NCBI RefSeq assembly: GCF_028622115.1
Contig: NZ_CP097263.1
Coordinates: 9,993,501-10,057,500, forward strand
DNA length: 64,000 bases
Direction: 5' to 3'
DNA from: Kutzneria chonburiensis
GTDB taxonomy: Bacteria; Actinomycetota; Actinomycetes; Mycobacteriales; Pseudonocardiaceae
The notes under the pieces were generated by a model. It was not told the origin of the DNA. It did no database searches and saw only the letters and a program-made list of their open reading frames with translations. This document shows positions 17,201 to 26,100 of this stretch, piece by piece. Numbering within the stretch: the stretch's first letter is position 1; each line of letters opens with the position of its first letter. Position numbers and translations under genes: made by a program.

Positions 17201-20200
17201 ACAACACGAGCTTCGCCAGCTCGGTCGCCTGGCACCAGGGCGGCGAGAACGCCGCCGGCCACGGCGTGATCACGGGTGTGCCGGGGGCGATCGCCGGCAC
17301 CGGCGACACCGCCGCGACCTTCGACGGCGCCAGCTCGTACGTCACGCTGCCGGACAAGCTGGCCACCACCAGCATGTCCATGGCGGCCGAGCTGTGGTTC
17401 AAGACCACCGGCAGCGGCGTGCTGATGTCGTTGCAGAACCAGGCTTTCCCGGCCGGCACGCCGACCTCGGCCACGCCGGTGCTGTACGTCGGCACCGACG
17501 GCGTCCTGTACGGCGGCTTCCCGATGCGCGACCAGAGCGGCCCCAGGCAGATCGTCACCACGCAGGCGGTCAACGACGGCAAGTGGCACCATGCCGTGCT
17601 GTCCTCGGCGATCAACACCCAGACGCTGTACCTGGACGGTCAGCAGGCGGGCTCGCCGATCACCGGCCTGATCGACGCCAAGGCGCAGACCACCGCCGTG
17701 CTGGGCGCCGGCCGCGGCCAGGGCTGGCCGGCCACCAACAACGGCAACTTCTACTTCCAGGGCGACATCGACGAGGCGGCGTTCTACCAGCACTCGCTGG
17801 GCGCGCTGGCCGCCGCCGAGCACTACGCCGCCGCCCAGGCCGGCGTCGAGCTGACCGGCGTGACGCTGCCGCAGGACGCCACCCGGGTCTACGCCAAGCT
17901 GACCTACGACGACATCAACGACCGCGTCGCCAGTCTCGTCGACCACAGCGGTCTCAAGTGGACACTGGACCCACCGAAGATCACCTCGACGCAGAAGACG
18001 GACCAGAACAACAACCCCTACTGGGGTGACGTTGTGCGGACCTCGGTGCTGCACGGTCCGCAGACCTACGGCGACTGGACCTACACCTACGACGTGGTCA
18101 ACGGCGGCCGGCCGATGACCACCTCGCACAACGGCCACGGCACCAGCCTGGAGTACAACACCTCGGGCTTCCTGTCGGCGAAGGTGGACGAGAACGGCAC
18201 CCGGACCGAGCAGACCACCGACGAGCGCGGCAACGTGCTCAGCCGCAAGACCTGCCGCGCCGCCAACTCCTGCGACACCAGCTACTACACCTACGTCACG
18301 CCGGCGAACCCGCTCGACCCCAAGGGGAACAAGCTGGCCAGCAGCTCGGACGCGCGCTCGGCCGGCGCGACCGACACCACGTACCGCACGACCTACGACT
18401 ACGACGCCGTCGGCCGGCCGACGGTGACGACCAAGCCGGTTCCGGTCGGCCAGACCACCCATCCGACCACCGTCAACGTCTACTCCGACGGCACTCAGCC
18501 GACCGCCGACCACATCGGCACGGTGCCGGCCGGTCTGCTGCTGTCGACCACCGGGCCACGGGGCGAGATCACCAGCTACCGATACAACCACAACGGTGAC
18601 CTGGCCGAGCAGATCTCACCGTCCAAACTGCACACTCAGCGAACCGTCGATGACATCGGCCGCACGGTCACCAACAGCACGCTCAACGACGGCGGGGCGG
18701 TGTTCGCCACCACCACCTACACCTACGACGCCCGATCGCAGATCGCCACGACCACCGGTCAGGCGGTGAAGAACCCGGTCACCGGCGTCACGCACACGCC
18801 GGTCACCACCTACGGCTACGACGGCGACGGCAACGTCACCTCCTCCACCGTCGGCGACACCGTGGCGACCGACCAGGGCGGCGACGCGCCCCGCATCACC
18901 AGCTACGTCTACGACGCGCACGATCGGTTGCAGCAGAAGACCTATCCGGACGGTGGCGTGGAGAAGGTCGGCTACTCGGCGGACAACCTCAGCGTCACCA
19001 CGACCGACGTGCGTGGCGCCAACTGGACCCGCATCTCCGACGAGCTCGGCCACGAACTGTCCACAGTGGTCAGCGGCGCCGGCGTCGATCCACAGAACCC
19101 CAACGCCACCTCGCTGACCACGGAGACCAAGGGCTACGACCCGGGCGGGCGGCTGACGGTCAGCACGGATGCCATGGGCCGCACCACGACGTACGGCTAC
19201 TGGGGCGACAACCTGCTCGCCACCGTGACGGCGAAGAACTACGACGGCGCGCGTGATCTCGTCCTGGAGCAGCGGACCTACGACCCGGCCGGCAACCTGA
19301 CCCAGGACGTGACCGCGGGCGGCGTCACCGCCACGACCGCCTACGACGCCGCCGGCTACATCTCCTCGACCACGCTCGACCCGGCCGCGTTGAAGCGAAC
19401 CACCACCTACACGCGTGACCTCGACGGCAACGCGCTGACCGCGTCGAAGACCGGCGCCGCCGACCCGTCCCGCACCGAGTTCACCGCCTACACCTACGAC
19501 AACGGCAACCAGGTCGTCCGTGAGGACGACAAGCTCGACGCCAACACGATGCTGTCCACCAGCACCATCCGCGACGAGCGCGAGCTGCCGATGCAGTCCA
19601 TCGACCGGCGGCAGCTCACCACCAACTACACCTACGACGGCAACGGGCTGCTGGTCGGCACCACCACGCCGGCGGCGGACGTGTGGCAGGCCGGCAAGCT
19701 GACGTCGAACGTGCGTGGCGTGACCACCCTGGGGCGCAACACCTTCGGTGAGGTCACGCAGTCAAGGGACGCCTCCGGCGGTGTCACCACGACCGCCCGT
19801 GACGGCATGGGCCGCGCCACCGCGGCGATCCTGCCCAACTACACGCCGCCCGGGTCGAGCACGCCGATCACCGCGACGACGGTGACGGAGTACGACCACG
19901 CCGGCAACGCCGTCAAGGTCACCGACCCGTTGAAGCGGGTCACGGTGAACACCTACAACCCGTACAACAAGCTGCTCACCAGCACGCTGCCATCGGTCGG
20001 CGACACACCGAGCGTGGTGACCAACGCCTACGACCGCGACGGGGAGGTGACGTCGACCACCGACCCCGGCGGCGACCGCACGCAGTTCACGTACGACAAC
20101 CTCGGCCACCGAAGGACATCCACCGCGGTGGACGACTCCTCCGGACAGACCCTGTACTACACCACGACAACCGGGTACGACGACGCCGGAAACCCGGTCA

Positions 20201-23139
20201 CCGTCACGACACCGCAGAACAACACCACCACGACGGCGTTCGACGCGGCGCACCTGCCGACCAGGGTGACCGACCCGACCAACCGCAGCACCGCCACCAG
20301 CTACGACATCGCCGGCCGCAAGGCGACCGTCACCGACCCGACCGGCCTGCTCACCGCCACCAGCTACGACCTGGTCGGCCGGCCGACGCGGATCACGCAG
20401 TCGAGCAACGGCACGGAGTTGCGGCACACCACCACCGGCTACGACGCCAACGGCAACGTCGCCGCCGTCACCACCGCGGAGAACCGGCTCACCACCTACG
20501 GCTACGACGCGCTGAACCGGGTGGCGCAGCAGACGGAGAAGGTGGACGACACCCACGCCATCACCACGACCACCGGCTACGACGCGCTGGGCAACAAGTC
20601 GCACTACGTCGACGGCGACGGGCACGCCACCGAGTACACCTACAACCCTTGGGGCCTACCGGAATCCACCATCGACCCGGCCACGGCCGCGTACCCGAGC
20701 CTGGCCGACCGCACCCGCACCACCGTGTACGACGCGGCCGGGCAGACGGCCACCATGTCCGAGCCGGGCGGCGTCGTCCGAACCAACACCTATGACGCGC
20801 AGGGCCGGCTCACGCGGCAAACCGGTACCGGCGCCGAAGCGTCCACCGCGGACCGCAAGATCGGCTACGACCTGGCCGGGCGGATCACCACCGTCGGCGG
20901 ACCGGCCGGCGACACGACGTACACCTACGACGACCGCGGCAATCTGCTCACCTACACCGGACCGGTGACCTCGGGCACGTACACCTACAACGGTGACGGC
21001 ACCACGGCGACGCGCACCGACGCGGCCGGCACCGCGACCTTCGGCTACGACAACGCGGACCGGCTGGCCTCGGTGACCGACCCGGTGACCGGCCGGACCA
21101 TGGACTACGGCTACAACAGCGGTGGTCAGCTGGCTTCGATCACCGACCGGGCCGTGGCCAGGACGACCAGCCGCACCATCGGCTACGACCCGCTGGGCCG
21201 GCAGACCTCGGACCTGCTGCGGCAGAGTCCGGACGGCGCCGTCTGGACCACCCGGCTCGGCGAGACCTACGGCTACGACCTCGACGACAACCTGACGTCC
21301 AGGTCGGACCTCACCGTAGGCAGGTCGGCCAACAACGGGTACGGCTACGACGGCGCGGGACGACTGACGTCCTGGAGCGATCCGACCGGGAAGAACACGG
21401 TCTACGGCTGGGACAACGCCGGCAACCGGACCTCGGTCGGCGGCCAGGCCTACACCTACGACGAGCGCAACGAGTTGTTGTCCGGCAACGGGAACACCTA
21501 CTCGTACACCGCCCGCGGCACGCTGAAGTCCACCAACGCCAACGCGGCCACGTTCGACGCCTTCGACCGCCAGATCACCAGCGGCGCCATGCAGTACTCG
21601 TACGACGGCCTGGACCGGGTCGCGGTCCGCAACGGCACGGCGTTCGGCTACGACGGCCTGACCAACAACGAGGTCAGCGACGGCAGCCGGGTCGTCAGCC
21701 GGCTGCCCGACGGAACCCCGCTGTCCGACAAGGCGATCGGCGCGACCGGCGGCAAGACCCTGTTCGCCGACCAGCACGGTGACATCGTCGGCCGCTACCT
21801 CGGCGGCAGCACCGACGGGTTGCGCGGCTACGACCCGTTCGGCGCGGTCACCTCGTCCAGCGGCGACACCTCCGCGCTCGGCTACCAGGGCGGGTGGACG
21901 GACTCCGGCACCGGTCAGGTCGACATGGCGGCGCGCTGGTACTCGCCGGCGTCCGGGCAGTTCACCAGCCGCGACAGCGTGAACGTGCCGCCGAACCCGT
22001 CCTGGGCCGGCAACCGGTTCGGCTACGGCAACGCGGACCCGCTCGACGGCAAGGACCCCAGCGGCCATTGTCTCGAGGACCTGTGCATTGGTGAGGCTGC
22101 CCTGGCCGTCCTGGCTTACGGCGCGATGGTCAGCGCCGCCGAATGGGTCTACCAGCATCCCCTGCACATCACCATGCCCTGGGACATCCCCCGTGACGTG
22201 CCCGGCACCTACGACGGCCCGGTCTCGGTGCCGAGGGACATCGCCATCGAGAACGACGACGATCTGACGTGCCTCGGCAAGTGCTTCCCCGGTCCGGTGA
22301 CGGTGGACCCGTCGTGCAAGGTCAACTGCAAGCCGGACAACCCGTGCCGGGTCAACTGCAAGCCGCCGAAGAAGCCGGATCCCCCGAAGCCGCCGCGGGA
22401 CATTGTGAACCTGCTGTTGAAGCTGGCCCGCATGCTCATCGGCCAGACGCTGCTCGACCCGAGGGACGGCACCGACCGGGCCGACCCCGACCCGAACCAC
22501 GTCACCGACCCGTCCTCGACGGACTGGCAGAACGGCACCAGCACCACCACCGTGCCGACCGACGAGCAGCTCCGGGAGGACGAGGCCGGGGCGGCGCAGG
22601 GATTCACGGCCGGCGACGGCCGGCCGAAGTGGTGGCCGGGCGACGAGGACGACCGGGACGACTGCCAGTCGGATCAGTACTACGGCCCGCTGGACCCGTC
22701 GGGGCGTGCCACCGGGGCGTCCGCGCACCTGTGCCCCGGCGAGGTCTCCGCGCCCGACCGGAGGGACTGGGGCGGGTACAACCCGCCGGGCTGGCCGACG
22801 CCGAACTACCAGGACCCGAACGTCGCGTACCAGCGCTACATGTACGACCGCACCCACCTGCTCGGCCGGAACTTCGGCGGCACCCAGAATCCCGACAACG
22901 TGGTGACCGCGTACTGGCGGGTCAACCAGCGCAGCATGTACGACTTCGAGACCAGGGTGAGCGCCAGTCTGGCCGCGGGCGACGAGGTCTACTACCAGAT
23001 CGTGCCGATCTACCGTCCCGGCCAGACCCGGCCGGTGGCGATCAGCATGCTCGAGGAGACCAAGCGCGGCGACTGCAATGACGTGATCATCCGCAACGAC
23101 TACGCCGGCAGCACGCTGTCCGGCGGCCTGTGTCCGTGA
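14209..23139 (+). CDS. Giant secreted RHS/YD-repeat protein with LamG module and C-terminal NucA-like nuclease
   Basis: A 2976-residue polymorphic-toxin-type protein. A basic N-terminus and a hydrophobic segment at 31-50 (AVLVWIAVVLVAVMTLPMLA) direct Sec export. Next are a beta-rich region, a DNRLRE-like domain near 370-540 (DDTYVQSNDGRDHSTSPKL), and a DUF6531-type start of the RHS shell near 775 (GLDPETGDYSLVDTDTSV). A LamG/concanavalin-like module (about 982-1215) interrupts the shell, followed by more than 30 YD repeats. The hyperconserved core (GLRGYDPFGAV, WYSPASGQFTSRD) ends near 2620. The variable tip ends in a DNA/RNA non-specific endonuclease signature (DRTHLLGRNFGGTQNPDNVVT). The shell normally cages the toxin. 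An in-frame GTG at 14278 with GAGGGGG upstream is an alternative start. No immunity gene follows. Confidence 0.92.
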   Translation: MPVTPRDDADDSRRSRGESRGRAVARVRSRRAVLVWIAVVLVAVMTLPMLATQGLTFTWWPVAGTMPAGASLTAPEQQSGKPGQAGDARSLTAPARNPERPPGAVPDKQPPLPASNSAKSAQHVKPKVSQHSTAPASDPKAVERPQARTATTETFDNPDGSHSLRIYDAPVNVRAADGSWQHIDPTLVPAGDRLRPTAARTELSLATRADDPALVRLVFDDRHVLAYGLVGAARSKARTQDATATYPAAFPGVDLALAASDAGVREDLLLTTAQAPTNYTYSLALTGLTPQLDAFGAVQLLDGTKVVATIPAGTATDAKQATGAVKYTLTKAGSGWTLGLSLDATWLHDPARAFPVDVDPTTTQPSAEEDDTYVQSNDGRDHSTSPKLETGYLNGGITRSYLRFDPARDQLANKYVLAASLNLDASYSTTCSPRAVNLFEVSGGWSRNQAWPGAPVGRTLATSSFAHGGPSCGPDWAVFQLDPDVMTAWTHGTALTNGFGLRAADESDRNGMNFESSNGPNQQDWPYLTVRYSDEGAAFQATDVLQPVNNKQGSVTAVITNQGSTTWTASNGWDFGYIIQPGNYVSNGTAMPHDVAPGQSVTLTIPLYALSPGRYQVFLTMWTPSKQDFFVAYTVPYGVFDLDVTNVPPSVNFEQPATPATVATLTPTLYAEATDTDQWPNKGLTYKFRLCADQALTQNCVESPWGGPTWSPPAGTLSWSKNYYWGVKANDTVDPSPDWVKLQLRPSVPQPEITSHLAGTPDTVHGPGLDPETGDYSLVDTDTSVATAGPDLTVGRTYNSLDPRRDSAFGIGWASRVDMKLARDDDGSGNLVLTYPTGRQLRFGLNPDGSYGSPAGDSTVLVHNTGGGLAYHTLRDATGGQWQFDAAQHLVTIIDPAGLTESLTYDGNDHVSTITNTTSGRTLTLTWTGNHVTGVATQAPKIGGTPLIWTYKYDGDQLTNACAPGNACTTYTYQAGSHYRSSVADDAPAAYWRLDEHDNTSFASSVAWHQGGENAAGHGVITGVPGAIAGTGDTAATFDGASSYVTLPDKLATTSMSMAAELWFKTTGSGVLMSLQNQAFPAGTPTSATPVLYVGTDGVLYGGFPMRDQSGPRQIVTTQAVNDGKWHHAVLSSAINTQTLYLDGQQAGSPITGLIDAKAQTTAVLGAGRGQGWPATNNGNFYFQGDIDEAAFYQHSLGALAAAEHYAAAQAGVELTGVTLPQDATRVYAKLTYDDINDRVASLVDHSGLKWTLDPPKITSTQKTDQNNNPYWGDVVRTSVLHGPQTYGDWTYTYDVVNGGRPMTTSHNGHGTSLEYNTSGFLSAKVDENGTRTEQTTDERGNVLSRKTCRAANSCDTSYYTYVTPANPLDPKGNKLASSSDARSAGATDTTYRTTYDYDAVGRPTVTTKPVPVGQTTHPTTVNVYSDGTQPTADHIGTVPAGLLLSTTGPRGEITSYRYNHNGDLAEQISPSKLHTQRTVDDIGRTVTNSTLNDGGAVFATTTYTYDARSQIATTTGQAVKNPVTGVTHTPVTTYGYDGDGNVTSSTVGDTVATDQGGDAPRITSYVYDAHDRLQQKTYPDGGVEKVGYSADNLSVTTTDVRGANWTRISDELGHELSTVVSGAGVDPQNPNATSLTTETKGYDPGGRLTVSTDAMGRTTTYGYWGDNLLATVTAKNYDGARDLVLEQRTYDPAGNLTQDVTAGGVTATTAYDAAGYISSTTLDPAALKRTTTYTRDLDGNALTASKTGAADPSRTEFTAYTYDNGNQVVREDDKLDANTMLSTSTIRDERELPMQSIDRRQLTTNYTYDGNGLLVGTTTPAADVWQAGKLTSNVRGVTTLGRNTFGEVTQSRDASGGVTTTARDGMGRATAAILPNYTPPGSSTPITATTVTEYDHAGNAVKVTDPLKRVTVNTYNPYNKLLTSTLPSVGDTPSVVTNAYDRDGEVTSTTDPGGDRTQFTYDNLGHRRTSTAVDDSSGQTLYYTTTTGYDDAGNPVTVTTPQNNTTTTAFDAAHLPTRVTDPTNRSTATSYDIAGRKATVTDPTGLLTATSYDLVGRPTRITQSSNGTELRHTTTGYDANGNVAAVTTAENRLTTYGYDALNRVAQQTEKVDDTHAITTTTGYDALGNKSHYVDGDGHATEYTYNPWGLPESTIDPATAAYPSLADRTRTTVYDAAGQTATMSEPGGVVRTNTYDAQGRLTRQTGTGAEASTADRKIGYDLAGRITTVGGPAGDTTYTYDDRGNLLTYTGPVTSGTYTYNGDGTTATRTDAAGTATFGYDNADRLASVTDPVTGRTMDYGYNSGGQLASITDRAVARTTSRTIGYDPLGRQTSDLLRQSPDGAVWTTRLGETYGYDLDDNLTSRSDLTVGRSANNGYGYDGAGRLTSWSDPTGKNTVYGWDNAGNRTSVGGQAYTYDERNELLSGNGNTYSYTARGTLKSTNANAATFDAFDRQITSGAMQYSYDGLDRVAVRNGTAFGYDGLTNNEVSDGSRVVSRLPDGTPLSDKAIGATGGKTLFADQHGDIVGRYLGGSTDGLRGYDPFGAVTSSSGDTSALGYQGGWTDSGTGQVDMAARWYSPASGQFTSRDSVNVPPNPSWAGNRFGYGNADPLDGKDPSGHCLEDLCIGEAALAVLAYGAMVSAAEWVYQHPLHITMPWDIPRDVPGTYDGPVSVPRDIAIENDDDLTCLGKCFPGPVTVDPSCKVNCKPDNPCRVNCKPPKKPDPPKPPRDIVNLLLKLARMLIGQTLLDPRDGTDRADPDPNHVTDPSSTDWQNGTSTTTVPTDEQLREDEAGAAQGFTAGDGRPKWWPGDEDDRDDCQSDQYYGPLDPSGRATGASAHLCPGEVSAPDRRDWGGYNPPGWPTPNYQDPNVAYQRYMYDRTHLLGRNFGGTQNPDNVVTAYWRVNQRSMYDFETRVSASLAAGDEVYYQIVPIYRPGQTRPVAISMLEETKRGDCNDVIIRNDYAGSTLSGGLCP

Positions 23140-23174
23140 GCTTTCCTGTGACGAGCAAGGAGAAACGAGAGAAC

Positions 23175-26100
23175 ATGGCGACACTGAGACGCGCGGCCGC
23201 ACTGGCCGTCGGGGTGGCGGTCGGGGCGGGTCTGCTCGCCCAGCCGGCCTTGGCGGCCCCGCCGCAGCCGGCGGCGGTCGCCGGCCCGGTGACCGTGGCC
23301 AAGCCGAACAGCCTGGTGCCCAAGGACAAGACGGGCAACCTGGTGCTCTATGTGGACGGTCAGCAGGCCGCACGGGGGGTGGCCGCCGTCGGCGGAACCG
23401 TTGCGCTGAGCCGGAACGGCCGGGTCGAGGCCAAGGTGCCGGCCGGCAAGGTGGCCGAACTGGCCAAGCAGCCCGGCGTCGCCGACATCCGTCAGCCGGA
23501 CCGGGTGGTGCCGATGGGCTCCATCGACCCGGAGGGCGTGCTGGCCTCGACGGCCGACCAGTGGATCAAGGCCGGCTTCACGGGCTCCGGCGTGAAGATC
23601 GGCGTCATCGACCCGGACCTGGGCGGGCTGGCCGACGGCCAGTCGGCGGGCACGCTGCCGGCGCAGATGCCGGTCAACTACGGCAACTGCCAGGCCGATG
23701 ACCCGGCGTCGACCCAGCACGGCCGGTCGGTGGCCGAGGTCGTGCACGCGACCGCGCCGGACGCGCAGCTGTTCGTGGCCTGCGCCGGCACCTCGATGGA
23801 GTTCGCCACCGCGGCGAACTGGTTGCAGCAGCAGGGTGTGCAGGTGATCACGGCCGCGATCGGCATGTTCACCTCGGGCCGTGGTGACGGCAACGGCGCC
23901 GCGGACAGCCCGGCGGACGTGGTGCGCCGCACCAGTCAGGCCGGCATCCTGTGGTCGGTGGCGGCCGGCAACCAGGCGCAGACGCACTGGACCGGCAAGG
24001 CGACCACCAACGCCAGCCGCTTCGTCTCGTTCGACGGTGGATCCGGGGTCACCGACGGCTTCTCGGCCGGCGTCGGCCAGCGGCTGACGATCGGCCTGCG
24101 CTGGGACGCCTGGCCCGTCACGAACCAGGAATTCGACCTGTACGTGATGAAGTCGAGCGCACCGCCGACCGGTCCGACGGACCCGAACGTCGTCGCGTAC
24201 GCGGCCAACAACCAGGCGACGACGCCCGGCGGTGGCGAGCCGACGGCCGAGGTCACCTTCACCGTGCCCAACGACCCGAACCAGGGGCCGAGCCACCAGT
24301 ACTTCGTGTACCTGAAGAACGTCAACGGGAACCCGGCGACCCGGCTGGACCTGTTCATGAGCGGCGCGTCCGGCGTGTTCCAGTACTACACGGCGGCCGG
24401 CAGCATCACCGAGCCCGCGACCTCGCCGTACGCGCTGGCCGTCGGCGCGACCACGCCGACGTCCGGCCAGATCGAGCAGTACAGCGCGCAGGGGCCGACC
24501 ATCGACGGCCGGATCAAGCCGGACATCGCCGGCTACGACAACGTGAGCACCTCGTACAACCCCAACGGCACCTTCGGCGGCACGTCCGCGGCCTCGGCCG
24601 GCGTGGCCGGCGCCGCGGCGCTGGTGAAGTCGGCCGGCCCCGGCCTCGATGCCGCGCAGGTCAAAGCCGAGCTGGTGGCGCGGACGAACCCCAAGCGCAA
24701 CGACAACCAGTGGGGCAGCGGCCAGCTGGTGCTCGGCCCGCCGCCGACCCAGCCGATCACGAAGGGCGGCTCGCGGTACACCGCGTTGCCGAAGCCGCTC
24801 GCCATCGAGGGGCGCGACTACCAGCCGAACGAAGTGGCGACGCTGCCGATCCCGAACGTGCCGTCGGACACCACCGCGGTGGTGTTCAACCTGGCGGTGC
24901 GGACGGATCCGTCGGTGGGCCCGAACGTGCCCAGCAGCCTGGACGTCTTCACCGGTGATCCGACGGTTTCGGCCAGCCGGGCGACCACGATCCGGGTCAC
25001 GCCGACCGGTGGCTGGGTGGACGTCATGGTGGTGGCGCGGGTCGGCACCGACCGGGCGGTCCGGCTCAGGGCCGGTGCCGGCAACGTGTTCGACAATGTG
25101 GACCTGCTCGGCTATTTCGGCGCCAACGGCAGTGGTTACGTGTCGGAGCAGCAGCCGGTGCGGGTGCTGGACACGCGGGGCTTCAACAACAGTCCGCGCA
25201 AGACGGCGCTGGGCAATGGTGAGGTGTACTCGATTCCGGTTCGCGGCGTCGCGGGCGTGCCGTCCACGGCCAACGCCGTGCTGGTGAACCTGACCGCCTC
25301 GGAGTCCAGTGTCGGCACCGCGATGTCGCTGTTCGCCACGGACAACGCCGGCACCACGATCAACGTGAGCGCCAACGAGAAGCGCTCCAACACCTCGATC
25401 GTGCCGATCGCGCCGGACGGCACCATCAAGGTGCGCAACGGCGTCGGCATGGTGCAGGCGACCGTGGACGTGATCGGCTCGTTCACCACCGACGCCAATG
25501 CGGCGCTGTTCGTGCCGTTGCCGGAGACGACGCGGGTGGTCGACACCGCCACCGGCACCGGCGAGCGCAACGGCACGATCGGCCAGGACGAGACGGTGAA
25601 CTTCCAGCTCGGTGGGCTGGCCGGGATCAGCAGCACCGCCACCGGTGTGGTGCTGAGGGCCGGCGGCGAGGAGGACAGCCTTGGCACCAGCCTGTCGGTG
25701 TTCCCGCAGGAATCGGGCTGGCTCAACGACACCAACGCGACCATGAAGCAGCGCGAGCGGCTGGCGGCGGCGGCGTTCGTGCCGCTCGGCCCGAGTGGCA
25801 GGGTCGGCGTGCGCAACGAGCACGGCAACGCGCAGGTCGCGCTGGACGTCGCCGGCTATTTCGTTGGTGGACCGGCGTTCAACGCCGGCAACACCGACTG
25901 CGCGGCTCCGGTCAACGAGGCCGGCTACACGTCGGTCTATGACGGTCGGGCCGAGTCCAACCTGATCGGCTGGCGGACACTGGGCGCCAAGGGCCTCACC
26001 GACGACGGCTGCACTATGTCCACTTCGGACGGCAGCGCGCCCGGCGCTTCGTGGTACGCCGCACGGACACTGGGCGAGAGCTACACGGTGAAGCTGGACT

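Noticed and set aside
23140..23174. Possible immunity gene between the RHS toxin and the protease
   Set aside because: Only 35 bases separate the two genes; no open frame fits.
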